A stretch of 64,000 nt of DNA from Streptomyces bicolor (GCF_000719285.1 NZ_JOFS01000027.1:49573-113572); one strand, 5' to 3'. Counted from the first letter of the stretch, positions 1 through 9,345 are shown. A program made the numbers and translations. Notes: a model not told the origin generated them from the letters alone.

Positions 1-8
1 ACCGAACG

Positions 9-47
9 GGCCGCGGCCCCCTCCAGTGGGTGGAGGGGGCCGCGGCC
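9..47. terminator. Strong hairpin terminator after the symporter gene
   Basis: A perfect 17-bp inverted repeat (GGCCGCGGCCCCCTCCA and its complement) encloses the 5-nt loop GTGGG. It lies just past the stop codon of the minus-strand symporter at 65. There is no T-run, as is usual for high-GC actinobacterial terminators. Confidence 0.8.
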
Positions 48-64
48 TGCTGTGCTGGTTGGGC

Positions 65-1480
65 TCAACCGGCCTCGGAAGCGGTCTCCTTGTTCGACTG
101 AGCGGGAACGGTGACCGGCTCCCCGGACTCCGGCGTCTCGGACTTCTTGAGCTGCGCCTTCTCCGGTTCCTCGTCCTCCAGATCCACCACGATCTCGCCG
201 TCCAGGACCTTCCTCGCCCGCTCCTTGTCCAGCGCGCCCTCCCAGCGGGAGACCGCGAAGACGGCGACACAGTTGCCGAGCAGGTTGGTGACGACGCGCA
301 TGGAGTCCATGATGCGGTCCACGCCGAGGAGCAGGGCGACGGCTCCGGCCGGGATGGCGCCCAGCGAGGATGCGGTCGCGGACAGCGCGAGGAACGCCGA
401 GCCGGGGATGCCCGCCATGCCCTTGCTGGTCAGCATCAGCACCAGGATCACGGTGACCTGCTGGCTGAAGCTGAGGTCCACGCCCACGGCCTGGGCGATG
501 AACAGCGTACCGATGGACAGGTAGAGCGAGGCGCCGTCGAGGTTGAAGGAGTAGCCCGTCGGCAGCACCAGGCCCACGGAGTCGTCGCGGGCGCCGGCCT
601 TGCGCAGCTTCTGCATCACACGCGGCAGGACCGACTCGGTGGACGCGGTGCCGAGCGCGAGCAGCATCTCCTCACGGATGTAGCGGAGGAACTTCCAGAG
701 GCTGAGCCCGGTGACGACCTTCAGGGCGATGGCGAGGAGCGCGATGAAGAGCGCCGCGGCCGCGTAGCACAGGATGATCAGCTTGCCGTAGGTCTCGATC
801 ACCCCGAGCCCGTAGTTGCCGATCAGGACGGCCATGGCGCCGAACACCGCGATCGGGGCCAGCCGCATGACGAAGCCCACGATCGCGAAGATGATCTCTT
901 GGGCCTGTTCGATGGCGGGCAGCACCTGCGGCACCTTGGTGTGGCCGAGGTGCAGCAGCGCGGCGCCCACCAGGCAAGCCAGGATGAGCACCTGGAGCAG
1001 GGAGTTCTCGGCGAAGGCGCCGATGAACGAGGTGGGAATCGCGTTGAGGGCGAACTCGGTCGTCGAGGGCAGCGAACCGCCGTTCGTCTTCGCGTCGACC
1101 GCCGAGGTGTCGAGCGTGGACGGGTCGACGTTCATCCCGGACCCGGGCTGGACGACATTCGCGGCGAGGAGCCCGACGAGCAGGGCGAGGGTGCTCGCGA
1201 CCTCGAACCAGATCAGCGCCTTCAGGCCGATCCGGCCGAACGCCTTCAGGTCACCGGCCTTGGCGATGCCGACGACGACCACGCAGAACACGAGCGGCGA
1301 GATGATCGTCTTGATGAGCCGGATGAAACCGTCGCCGAGCGGCTGAAGATCCGCGGCGAAGCCGGGCCACAGCTTCCCGACGACGATTCCGAGCACGAGC
1401 GCGCAGGCGACCTGCGCGAAGAGAGAGGTACGCAGCATGCGTGCGACGCGTCGCGGCAGGGACGGTACGGACGGCGGCAC
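65..1480 (-). CDS. Sodium/proton:dicarboxylate symporter (DctA/GltP family)
   Basis: The product is a multi-pass membrane carrier of the DAACS family, which imports C4-dicarboxylates or acidic amino acids using Na+ or H+. Visible family signatures are the serine-rich stretch TASTESVLPRVMQKL, the NLDGASLY motif, the TSKGMAGIPGSAF hairpin and the GVDRIMDSMRVVTNL segment. About 471 aa is normal for the family. I chose the GTG at 1480 because AAGGAG lies 5 nt upstream; a GTG at 1486 or the reading frame's first ATG at 1507 would place the ribosome site too close or nowhere. The acidic, Lys-rich C-terminal tail (about 60 aa) is probably disordered. It appears monocistronic, ending at a strong hairpin. 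The exact substrate cannot be read from sequence. Confidence 0.9.
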   Translation of the reverse strand: MPPSVPSLPRRVARMLRTSLFAQVACALVLGIVVGKLWPGFAADLQPLGDGFIRLIKTIISPLVFCVVVVGIAKAGDLKAFGRIGLKALIWFEVASTLALLVGLLAANVVQPGSGMNVDPSTLDTSAVDAKTNGGSLPSTTEFALNAIPTSFIGAFAENSLLQVLILACLVGAALLHLGHTKVPQVLPAIEQAQEIIFAIVGFVMRLAPIAVFGAMAVLIGNYGLGVIETYGKLIILCYAAAALFIALLAIALKVVTGLSLWKFLRYIREEMLLALGTASTESVLPRVMQKLRKAGARDDSVGLVLPTGYSFNLDGASLYLSIGTLFIAQAVGVDLSFSQQVTVILVLMLTSKGMAGIPGSAFLALSATASSLGAIPAGAVALLLGVDRIMDSMRVVTNLLGNCVAVFAVSRWEGALDKERARKVLDGEIVVDLEDEEPEKAQLKKSETPESGEPVTVPAQSNKETASEAG

Positions 1481-1655
1481 GGGCACTCCTTGGGGACGGC
1501 GGCACACAGAAGGCCATGGGGCGACGGGGGACTTCTGCCATACGGAAAGCGGATTCCGTGCCGATCACTTTGCGGGTGATGTTGGTCCCGCACAAGGCCC
1601 ACGTGTTGCATCCGTGTAAATCACGCCCTGAGTGACGCATCGCACACACCCCGCC

Positions 1656-3287
1656 TCAACAGCCGCTGCGGTCCTCGGTGAGCACCCCTTGGACGGTGGT
1701 CAGAGAACGGTCGTAGCAGCCGCCCGAGCCGTACAGCCGGTAGCGCTCGTTCGTCGTGCCGACCGCGTGCCGCTGGTCGCGCGGCACGTTCAACGTCCAG
1801 GCGGCGTCACCCGTGTAGGTGTCGTCGAGCCGCGACCACACGGTTCGTCGTCCGTCCTGGGTGGTCACGACCGCGGCACGGTCACCGAGGGTCAGCACGG
1901 TGCGCAGCCGGTCGCCCGCGCCGATCGTGATCGAGCCGTCCATCGTGTACGTCCGCTGAGTACGGGTCGTGCGGGCCGGTCCGCGTCCGTCGACCGTGAT
2001 CGACTCCTCGTCCGTCCAGGTGGCGTCAAGAGCGTCCAGGTTCTCGCCGTCGGTCCAGCGGTGCGCGGAGTCGTTCGCGAGCGACCGGCGCACGGTGGTC
2101 GTCACCCTGCCGTGCGAGGTGTCGACGTAGCCCGCGACGGTCAGCCGGTGACCACCCTCGGTGTCCACCCGGTGCTGCGAACCGGGCGTGTACGTCGAGG
2201 AGTTGGCGAGGTCGCCGACCCGGTGCGCGGTGAGCTTCCCGGCGACGTGTGCGCTCTTCGCGTCCTGCCAGACGAGGACGTTCACCGGCGCGCTCCAGCC
2301 GCTCTGCCCCTCGGGGACGCCGGCCACGGAGACCTCGACGCGGTGCGGGCGGCCGTCGTTGAGGATGCCGGCGAACGGAGTCAGGTCGTATTCGATCGGC
2401 TTGACGTCGAAGGCGCGCGGTCCCGGGATGACGTACCAGAGGAAGGGGTTGGACCAGCCGCCGGTCCACACATGCGGGAACGGCGCGGCGATTCCGGCAA
2501 GCCGGCCGTCGACCTTGATCTGCACTTCGCGGTAGGGGCCGCCGGCGGCCTTGCAGGAGTAGGGCGCCGGGTCGGGCGCCGACAGGTACCAGAACTCCTC
2601 GCAGCCGCCGCCGGACCCGGTGGCGTACACCTCGGCGACGATGCGTTCGCTGTTGCGCGGGGTGGTGAGGGTGCCGTTCTGGAGGGTGAGGACGCGGTCG
2701 GGGGTGGCGGCCGGGCGGGTGCGGGGCGCGGCGGGGTAGTCGGTGGCCTCGGCGGAGCGGCCGGCGTAGAACGTCAGCGTGACCTTGACGTCGATGACGC
2801 CGGTGTACGTGTCGTTGACCACGTTCCCGATGAGCATCTCGACGTCCTGGCCACGGCGGAGGGTGTCGCTGTAGCGCGTGACGTCCTTCTCCACGGACCA
2901 CTCGATGCCGTCGGGCGACGGCTCCGGAGTCGACGTACGGAAGATCTCGACGCCGCCGACCTGCAGATAGCCGAGCCGGTCGTACTGACGTCCCTTGACC
3001 TTGCCGTCCATCCGCAGCACGACCTTGCTCCAGCGGTCGCCGCAGTCCTTGGGGGGTGTGTACGTGCCCCGGTACGGGGTGAAGTCGCGGAACTGGGCCT
3101 CGGCGACGGTGACTTGACAGGACTTGCCGGAAGGTCTGGTGACGGGTGGGCCGGCGGTGATGGGGTCGTGCCAGTCGGTGCCGAACTCGGCGGGCACATC
3201 GGCCGATCGGGCGGGGGCCGCCCCGAGGAACGAGGTCGCCAGGAGGGTCGCTCCTGCGAGCATGGACATGACGATCCGTCTCTTCAT
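1656..3287 (-). CDS. Secreted PNGase A-like amidase
   Basis: This 543-aa protein has a clear Sec signal peptide (MKRR, hydrophobic core, APARSA cleavage region). The mature part resembles the peptide-N4-(N-acetyl-beta-glucosaminyl)asparagine amidase A family, which removes N-linked glycans from glycopeptides. Landmarks include the Cys-containing EEFWYLSAPDP segment, PFPHVWTGGWSNPFLW and the AFDVKPIEYDLTPFAG stretch. The family is best characterised in plants; actinobacterial members are mostly uncharacterised, so substrate and activity are inferred. Its neighbours on the same strand are the symporter and an L,D-transpeptidase, but gaps suggest separate transcription. The start at 3287 gives a textbook signal peptide, although no strong ribosome site is visible. 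Confidence 0.75.
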   Translation of the reverse strand: MKRRIVMSMLAGATLLATSFLGAAPARSADVPAEFGTDWHDPITAGPPVTRPSGKSCQVTVAEAQFRDFTPYRGTYTPPKDCGDRWSKVVLRMDGKVKGRQYDRLGYLQVGGVEIFRTSTPEPSPDGIEWSVEKDVTRYSDTLRRGQDVEMLIGNVVNDTYTGVIDVKVTLTFYAGRSAEATDYPAAPRTRPAATPDRVLTLQNGTLTTPRNSERIVAEVYATGSGGGCEEFWYLSAPDPAPYSCKAAGGPYREVQIKVDGRLAGIAAPFPHVWTGGWSNPFLWYVIPGPRAFDVKPIEYDLTPFAGILNDGRPHRVEVSVAGVPEGQSGWSAPVNVLVWQDAKSAHVAGKLTAHRVGDLANSSTYTPGSQHRVDTEGGHRLTVAGYVDTSHGRVTTTVRRSLANDSAHRWTDGENLDALDATWTDEESITVDGRGPARTTRTQRTYTMDGSITIGAGDRLRTVLTLGDRAAVVTTQDGRRTVWSRLDDTYTGDAAWTLNVPRDQRHAVGTTNERYRLYGSGGCYDRSLTTVQGVLTEDRSGC

Positions 3288-3337
3288 GGCCGTGTTCTAT
3301 GGGGAGTTGGGCATTCGCCGCAATGACGCCTCCTGCG

Positions 3338-4096
3338 TCAGTGCGAGCTTTTCAGGTCGGCCCTGTCCCCCATCACCACCACGGGATGCCGGTTCGGATC
3401 GAGCGTGCGCAGCAGGTACTCCATCGCTGATTCGGACAAACTCACGCAGGCCGACGTGCCACTGCCGTGGTCCATGTGCAACCAGATGCCACCGCCCTTC
3501 GCCTCGCCCTCGGGGCGGGTGGGGTCGTTGGGCGGGGTGCCCTTGACGCGGTTGTAGTCGATGGCGATGACGTAGTCGAAGTCGTGCCAGTACGACTTCT
3601 CCCACCAGCGCGGCGCAGCGAAGGCCGCGGACCTCGTGTACGGCAGCCCGGACCCGGGGTTCTTCCGTACACCGCCCGCGTCGCTCAGCGTGAACACACC
3701 GACTGGGCTCCGCTTGTCGCCCTCGCGGTGATCGGTCGTCCAGCCCTTCCTGCCGTTGTGCGCGGGCCAGCTGCGGGTGCGTTCCCAGGTGGAGCCTTGT
3801 CTGGTGTAGAGCACGACCGTGGATTCCGGGGAGTCCTTGCCGTCGCCGTAGACCGCCACGACCTGGCGGGAGTCGGCGGGGATGCGCCGCTGCCAGCGGT
3901 CGCCGACGCCCGGGATGCGCCTCGGATCCGGCGTCGGATCCGCGGCGTCGGCCGGGTGCGTGCGGGCGGACTTGCCGACGTCCTCGCCCGCGCCGTGCCG
4001 CGCGCCCTGACACGCGGTCAGGGTCGTCACGGCCACCAGGAGGGATCCGAGGGCCGCCGTCGCGACCGTCGCACGCCATGCTCCGCCGTTCCGCAT
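3338..4096 (-). CDS. L,D-transpeptidase (YkuD-like) lipoprotein
   Basis: The 252-aa product has a lipoprotein signal ending in a lipobox-like LTAC, so it is probably anchored to the outer face of the membrane. The C-terminal half carries the YkuD-type catalytic region: the His in GIWLHMDHG and the nucleophilic Cys in GTSACVSL. The upstream TTDHREGDKRSPVGVF region is also typical. Such enzymes form 3-3 crosslinks in peptidoglycan or attach proteins to it. Between lipobox and catalytic domain is a Pro/Asp-rich linker. The reading frame extends far upstream to 5323, but that part is antisense to the ABC transporter; the ATG at 4096 gives the signal sequence. Confidence 0.82.
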   Translation of the reverse strand: MRNGGAWRATVATAALGSLLVAVTTLTACQGARHGAGEDVGKSARTHPADAADPTPDPRRIPGVGDRWQRRIPADSRQVVAVYGDGKDSPESTVVLYTRQGSTWERTRSWPAHNGRKGWTTDHREGDKRSPVGVFTLSDAGGVRKNPGSGLPYTRSAAFAAPRWWEKSYWHDFDYVIAIDYNRVKGTPPNDPTRPEGEAKGGGIWLHMDHGSGTSACVSLSESAMEYLLRTLDPNRHPVVVMGDRADLKSSH

Positions 4097-4408
4097 CACT
4101 CCATGGTGACACCGCGTTCGGCATGACCGCGGGATCGGGGGGCGACGGGGCGGGCCGAGTTGCGGGATCGGCGGGACGAGCCGAGTTGCGGGATCCGCCG
4201 GCTGGCGGAGTTGGCGACCGCTCCGCGTTCCCGGTTGGGGACCAGAACTGTGCGGCGCGGCGGAAAACCGTTTGCGTCCGACCACGCTGCGACGCGAACC
4301 TGTCACGGTTTGCTGCCGCCGTGCGCGTCCCCCACCACGCATCGGCACCGGACCGACCCCATCACCCCCATCCCTGATCCCCCCACTGACACGAGCCACT
4401 GGGACGTC
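4097..4408. other. Divergent intergenic region with 16-bp direct repeats
   Basis: This 312-bp gap separates the divergent L,D-transpeptidase and ABC exporter genes. It contains two exact copies of GCCGAGTTGCGGGATC at 4154-4169 and 4180-4195, spaced 26 bp start to start. Promoters for both genes should lie here, but no standard -35/-10 pair can be assigned by eye. Confidence 0.5.
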
Positions 4409-6238
4409 ATGCAGATTCAAGACCTTCCGTATCCCGATCCAGGTGTGCCGGACGCACGCTCGGGTCCCCGATTCCTGTGGTGGCTCTTCCGGAACCAGCT
4501 GGGCGGACAGCTGAAGTCCCTGGCCTGGGGGCTGCTGCACTTCCTGTCCGTCTCCGCGCTGCCGTTCTGCGTCGGTGTCGCCGTGCAGGCCGTGGTCGAC
4601 CGCTCGGGTGCGCGACTCGCCCTCGCGGGCGGCCTGTTGGCACTGTGCGCCGCCGGCAACGCGATCGGCGACACCTTCCTGCACCGCACCGCCGTCACCA
4701 ACTGGATCACGGCCGCCGCCCGCGTCCAGCAGGTACTGGCCCGCAAGGCCGCCCAGCTGGGCTCCGCGCTGACCCGACGTGTCGCGGCCGGTGAGGTCGT
4801 GGCCGTCTCCACGGGTGACGTCGAGAAGATCGGCTGGTTCGTCGAGGCCTGGTCGCGGTTCACCGCGGCGGCGGTCACCATCGTGGTGGTCTGCGTCGGC
4901 CTGGTGGTCTACCAGCCGGCGCTCGGTGTGGTCGTCGCCGTGGGCCTGCCCGTGCTGGCGGTCGCCGTGCTGCCGCTGCTGCCCCGGGCGACCCGGCGGG
5001 CCGACTTCCAGCGTGAGAAGGCGGGCCGCGCCACCGAGTTGGCCTCGGACACCGTCGCCGGACTGCGGGTCCTGCGCGGCATCGGCGGCGAGGAGCTCTT
5101 CCTCGACCGCTACCGCAGCGCCTCCCAGGAGGTACGCCACGCCGCCGTGCGCAGCGCCCGGATGTGGTCCCTGATCTCGGCGATCCAGGTACTGCTGCCG
5201 GGCCTGCTGCTGATCGGCGTGGTCTGGTACGGCGTCCAACTGGCCCGCGAGGGCCGCGTCACCGTCGGCGAACTCGTCGCCGTCTACAGCTCGATCATGA
5301 TCCTCACCTATCCGCTCCGGCACTTCGAAGAGATCGCGATGGCCTACTCCTTCTCACGTCCCTCGGCCCGGCGGGCCGCGCGCGTGCTCTCCCTGGAGCG
5401 GGCCACCGACACCGACGGATCGCGCGACGGCTCCGAGGTGCCCTCCGGGGACCTGTACGACCCGGCCACCGGACTGCTCGCCCCCACGGGCCGGCTCACC
5501 GCCGTGGTGTGCGGCGACCCGGACACGGCGGGGCGGCTGGCCGAACGGCTGGGCGGCCACGCCTCGGAGGAGGGCACTCCGGTCCTCCTGGGCGGCGTCC
5601 CACTGGACGAGTTGCCGCTCGACAGCGCCCGTACGGCCGTCCTCGTGCAGGACAAGGACCCGGTGCTGCTCTCCGGCACGCTGCGCGAACTGTTCGACGT
5701 GCCGAGGTCGGGCGACGTCGGTGCCGAGGAGGCGCTGGCGGCAGCGCAGTGCGCGGACGTCCTGGCCGCCCTGGTCCAGGGGTCGCTGGGCGCCGAGGAC
5801 CCGATGGACGCCCGTATCACCGAACGCGGCCGGTCCCTCTCCGGCGGCCAGCGCCAGCGCCTCGCGCTCGCCCGGTCGCTGATCACGGACCCGGAGGTGC
5901 TGGTCCTGGACGAGCCGACGTCGGCCGTCGACTCCCACACGGAGGCCCGGATCGCGGAGGGCATGCGGAACCTGCGGGCGGGGCGCACCACGGTGGTGTT
6001 CACCTCCTCCCCCCTGCTCCTGGACCGCGCCGACCGGGTCGTCCTCGTCCACGAGGGCGAGGTCGCGGCCGTCGGCGTACACCGCGAGCTGGTCCACGCC
6101 GAACCGCGGTACCGGGCGGTGGTGACCCGGGAGACCGAGGAAGAGGCCGCCCTCAACGGAGCGCTGGGCAAGGAAGCCTCCCAGTCCTCCCTCAAGGACG
6201 TACTGAAGGAACTGGAAGAGATCGAGGAGTCGGCATGA
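4409..6238 (+). CDS. ABC exporter half-transporter, degenerate ATP site subunit
   Basis: The 609-aa protein joins an N-terminal type IV exporter membrane domain (about residues 25-330) to a C-terminal ATPase domain. Membrane spans are evident around 40-85, 150-190 and 255-305. In the ATPase domain the P-loop is lost: at 368-376 the sequence is CGDPDTAGR, without the GKS/T core. The switch His is replaced (VVFTSSP, about 530-535). In contrast the signature LSGGQ (477-481), the Q-loop (VLVQDKD) and Walker B with its Glu (VLVLDEPTS) are intact. It therefore probably cannot hydrolyse ATP alone and must pair with the next gene, whose start overlaps its stop (ATGA). The acidic tail (LKELEEIEESA) may form a short helix. 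Substrate unknown. Confidence 0.9.
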   Translation: MQIQDLPYPDPGVPDARSGPRFLWWLFRNQLGGQLKSLAWGLLHFLSVSALPFCVGVAVQAVVDRSGARLALAGGLLALCAAGNAIGDTFLHRTAVTNWITAAARVQQVLARKAAQLGSALTRRVAAGEVVAVSTGDVEKIGWFVEAWSRFTAAAVTIVVVCVGLVVYQPALGVVVAVGLPVLAVAVLPLLPRATRRADFQREKAGRATELASDTVAGLRVLRGIGGEELFLDRYRSASQEVRHAAVRSARMWSLISAIQVLLPGLLLIGVVWYGVQLAREGRVTVGELVAVYSSIMILTYPLRHFEEIAMAYSFSRPSARRAARVLSLERATDTDGSRDGSEVPSGDLYDPATGLLAPTGRLTAVVCGDPDTAGRLAERLGGHASEEGTPVLLGGVPLDELPLDSARTAVLVQDKDPVLLSGTLRELFDVPRSGDVGAEEALAAAQCADVLAALVQGSLGAEDPMDARITERGRSLSGGQRQRLALARSLITDPEVLVLDEPTSAVDSHTEARIAEGMRNLRAGRTTVVFTSSPLLLDRADRVVLVHEGEVAAVGVHRELVHAEPRYRAVVTRETEEEAALNGALGKEASQSSLKDVLKELEEIEESA

Positions 6239-8022
6239 TCGGCGTGGCGCCACCGGCGTACGACCCGGCCGCCCCGACAACGGCGAACACCCTGCCGGTC
6301 GGCGCCCCCGCGACCGTACGCGCCTATGTGGTCGAGTTGTTCCGCAGGCACCGCCGTGCCTTCCTCCTCCTCGTCTCCGTCAACACGGTCGCCGTGGTGG
6401 CCTCGATGGCGGGGCCCTGGCTGCTGGGCGGGCTGGTGGAGCGGGTGTCGGCCGGCGTCGCCGAGCGCGAACTCCATCTGGAGCTCACCGTCGGCCTGTT
6501 CGTGGCCGCACTCGTCGTCCAGGCCGGGTTCGTACGGCAGGTGCGGCTGCGCGGCGCGATGCTCGGCGAACGGATGCTGGCCGATCTGCGCGAGGACTTC
6601 CTCGTCCGGTCGGTCGGGCTGCCGCCCGGTGTCCTCGAGCGGGCCGGGACGGGCGATCTGCTGTCCCGGATCACGACGGACATCGACCGGCTGGCCAACG
6701 CGATGCGCGAGGCGGTGCCCCAGCTGGCGATCGGTGTGGTGTGGGTGGTCCTGCTGCTCGGCGGGCTCGTCGTCACCGCGCCGCCGCTGGCCGCCGCCGT
6801 GCTGCTCACCATGCCCCTGCTCGTGATCGGCTGCCGCTGGTACTTCAAGCGGGCGCCGTCCGCCTACCGCTCGGAGGCCGCCGGGTACGCCGCCGTGGCC
6901 GCCGCGCTCGCCGAGACCGTGGACGCCGGGCGCACCATCGAGGCCCACCGCCTCGGTGAGCGACGGGTGGAGCTGTCGGAGCGGCGGATCAAGGAGTGGA
7001 CGGCTTGGGAGCGCTACACGCTCTGGCTGCGGTCGGTGCTCTTCCCGTTCATCAACGTCACCCACGTGATGATCCTCGGCTCGGTCCTGATGGTCGGTGG
7101 CGTGTTCGTCCTGCAGGGCTGGATCGGGATCGGTCAGCTGACGACGGGTGCACTCATCGCGCAGATGCTGGTGGATCCCGTCGGGCTCATCCTGCGCTGG
7201 TACGACGAGCTGCAGGTGGCCCAGGTGTCGCTGGCCCGGCTGGTCGGGGTCCGGGACATCGAACCGGAGGCCGGGGACGCCCTGCTGTCGCCCGAGGGAC
7301 GCGACGTGCACGCCGACCGGGTGCACTTCGGCTACCTGGAGGGCGTGGACGTACTCCGCCAGGTCTCCCTGGAGGTCGCGCCCGGCACCCGGCTGGCGCT
7401 GGTGGGTCCCTCGGGTGCCGGCAAGTCGACCCTGGGCCGGCTGCTCGCCGGCATCTACGCGCCCCGCGACGGCCGGATCACCCTGGGCGGTGCGGAACTG
7501 TCCCGGATGACCGCCGAGCAGGTCCGCTCCCACGTGGCCCTGGTGAACCAGGAGCACCACGTCTTCGTGGGCACCCTGCGCGACAACCTGCTGCTGGCCC
7601 GCACCGACGCGACCGACACCGAGCTGTGGGCGGCGCTGGGCGCGGTCGACGCGGACGAATGGGCCCGTGCGCTCGACGACGGCCTGGACACCGAGGTCGG
7701 CTCGGGCGGGTTCTCGCTCACCCCGGCCCAGGCCCAGCAGATCGCGCTGGCCCGCCTGGTATTGGCCGACCCGCACACGCTGGTCCTGGACGAGGCGACC
7801 TCGCTCCTCGACCCACGCGCGGCTCGCCACCTGGAGCGCTCCCTGGCCCGCGTCCTCGACGGCCGCACCGTGGTCGCCATCGCCCACCGCCTCCACACCG
7901 CCCACGACGCGGACATCATCGCCGTCGTCGAGAACGGCCGCATCACCGAGCTGGGCAGCCATGACGACCTGGTCAGCGCCGACGGGGCGTACGCGGCGCT
8001 GTGGCGGTCCTGGCACGGGTGA
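6235..8022 (+). CDS. ABC exporter half-transporter, catalytic partner
   Basis: The 595-aa partner also has a membrane domain (about 40-330) followed by an ATPase domain. Here the P-loop GPSGAGKST (391-399), Walker B LVLDEATS with Glu 520 and the switch His in VAIAHRL (551) are intact. Its signature motif is LTPAQ (495-499) instead of LSGGQ. Combined with the preceding subunit, one composite site has every canonical element and the other has neither P-loop nor signature. The ATG overlaps the upstream stop by 4 nt, so the pair is translationally coupled in a 1:1 ratio. It probably exports a hydrophobic or peptide-like compound, but no neighbouring gene indicates which. Confidence 0.92.
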   Translation: MIGVAPPAYDPAAPTTANTLPVGAPATVRAYVVELFRRHRRAFLLLVSVNTVAVVASMAGPWLLGGLVERVSAGVAERELHLELTVGLFVAALVVQAGFVRQVRLRGAMLGERMLADLREDFLVRSVGLPPGVLERAGTGDLLSRITTDIDRLANAMREAVPQLAIGVVWVVLLLGGLVVTAPPLAAAVLLTMPLLVIGCRWYFKRAPSAYRSEAAGYAAVAAALAETVDAGRTIEAHRLGERRVELSERRIKEWTAWERYTLWLRSVLFPFINVTHVMILGSVLMVGGVFVLQGWIGIGQLTTGALIAQMLVDPVGLILRWYDELQVAQVSLARLVGVRDIEPEAGDALLSPEGRDVHADRVHFGYLEGVDVLRQVSLEVAPGTRLALVGPSGAGKSTLGRLLAGIYAPRDGRITLGGAELSRMTAEQVRSHVALVNQEHHVFVGTLRDNLLLARTDATDTELWAALGAVDADEWARALDDGLDTEVGSGGFSLTPAQAQQIALARLVLADPHTLVLDEATSLLDPRAARHLERSLARVLDGRTVVAIAHRLHTAHDADIIAVVENGRITELGSHDDLVSADGAYAALWRSWHG

Positions 8023-8040
8023 GCGGGGGTGCGCGGGGGG

Positions 8041-8577
8041 CTCGGCCGCCGATCGGGGTGGGTTGCGCGGGGGCTGGGCCGCCCACCGGGGCGGGGTGCG
8101 CCGGGGCTCGGCCGCCGACCGGGACAGGACACGTGAGGGCTGGGCCGCCGACCGGGACGCGTTGCGCCCGGGCTCGGCCGCCGACCAGGACTGGATGCGC
8201 CAGGCCTCGGCCCCCGACCAGGGCTGGATGCACCGGGCCTCGGCCCCCGACCGGCGTTCAGAGCCGGGCTCGCCGGGTTCGGCCGACAGCGGCTGCGAGC
8301 CGGCGTGGCGGGCCTCGGCCCACCGCCGGCCGGGATGCGGTCGCGTACCGGAGCGACGATGCTTCGGCGACCGCCGTCGCAAACCGGGGTGGCAGGGCTG
8401 GGCCGACCACGGTCGCGAACCGGGGTGAAGGGGCTCGGTCCACCACAGCCACAACCCGAGGTGAGGGATCTCGACCCACCTCAGCCCCAAGCCGGGGTGA
8501 CGGGTCTCGGTCCACCACAGTCTCAACCCGAGGTAGCAGGTCGCGGCCCACCACAGTCGCCTCCCGAGCTGACGGGC
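8041..8577. repeat. Degenerate 33-bp then 36-bp tandem repeat array
   Basis: Seven units begin with CTCGGCC or CTGGGCC at 8041, 8074, 8107, 8140, 8173, 8206 and 8239, exactly 33 bp apart. After a less regular stretch with units at 8314 and 8362, further units start at 8398, 8434, 8470, 8506 and 8542, exactly 36 bp apart. All unit starts fall in the same codon phase. Frame 3 (8001-8936, plus strand) is open throughout and would encode 11-aa units like GARPPTGTGHV, then 12-aa units like EGSRPTTVSTRG. Minus-strand frames are partly open too. Third-position composition is not typical of the neighbouring genes, so coding is doubtful. The array fills most of the 852-bp gap 8023-8874. Confidence 0.75.
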
Positions 8578-8874
8578 CCAGGCGTCACGGAGTGCGGTCG
8601 GCGGGGTGCAGAGAGCCCGGGTGGTATGGACCGGCCAGCCGCTGTCCTGCCCAGCGCGGCGGCGCGGCTGGCGGCGTGGCCGATCCGCAGGCCTCGCCCT
8701 GGCGCCGTGCCGTTGCGCCGGGGCGAAGAGGGGTGGAAGGCTGGATAGCGGCACCGGTTCGGGGGCACCCGGAAACCACGCGATTCTCGCCGGGTGCGGC
8801 CTGTGCCCCGCGCCGCGGCGGCCCGCCGTCGACCGCGGTGACCTCGGGCCCGTCCCCACCACCTGGAGGTACCC

Positions 8875-9345
8875 GTGAACAGCGCCGACGGATGGGGGGA
8901 CGACGTCTACCAGCCCGACGCATCCGATCAACGTGAGGACACGGGGCTGCTCGACGCTGAGGACACCCTGGTGAACGACGGCGTCGACGACCCCCTGGAC
9001 CGGGGCTGGTCCCCTCCGGAGCGGCCGTGGGCTGTGGAGCACAGCGGCGTCACGGCCGCCGAGCGCCGGGAGGGCGAGACCCTCGACCAGCGGCTCGCCG
9101 AGGAGCTGCCCGACCTCGTCCCGCAGGACGGCGACGGCCTGGGCGACGCCGAGGGCACCGACGGGGAACTTCTCGACAACGAGGTCGGCGCCACGCGCTC
9201 CGGCCGCCTCGTGGCTCCCGACGAAGGAGCCCATGAGGACGAGGAGAGCGCGCTCGTCGCGACGGACGTGGGCATCGACGGCGCGGCGGCGTCCGCCGAG
9301 GAGGCGGCCATGCACATCGTCGACGAGGACGCCCTGTACGGCTGA
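8875..9345 (+). CDS. DUF5709 family acidic protein
   Basis: The 156-aa protein is very acidic (Asp/Glu throughout) and has no Cys, signal peptide or membrane span. The N-terminal block VYQPDASDQREDTGLLDAED followed by DPLDRGWSPPERPW matches the DUF5709 family, found in Streptomyces and relatives; its function is unknown. The GTG start at 8875 is supported by TGGAGG at 8864-8869. It is followed after 96 bp by the L31 gene on the same strand, possibly in one transcript. Confidence 0.8.
   Translation: MNSADGWGDDVYQPDASDQREDTGLLDAEDTLVNDGVDDPLDRGWSPPERPWAVEHSGVTAAERREGETLDQRLAEELPDLVPQDGDGLGDAEGTDGELLDNEVGATRSGRLVAPDEGAHEDEESALVATDVGIDGAAASAEEAAMHIVDEDALYG

Noticed and set aside
26..1579. Long plus-strand frame opposite the symporter
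   Set aside because: Antisense of a clear membrane transporter. The predicted protein is Arg/Gly/Asp-rich with no motif.
4410..8022. ABC exporter as siderophore uptake or biosynthetic-cluster transporter
   Set aside because: No NRPS, PKS, siderophore or reductase genes flank it, so no substrate is claimed.
8041..8577. CRISPR array
   Set aside because: Units are contiguous and degenerate without unique spacers, and no cas genes lie nearby.
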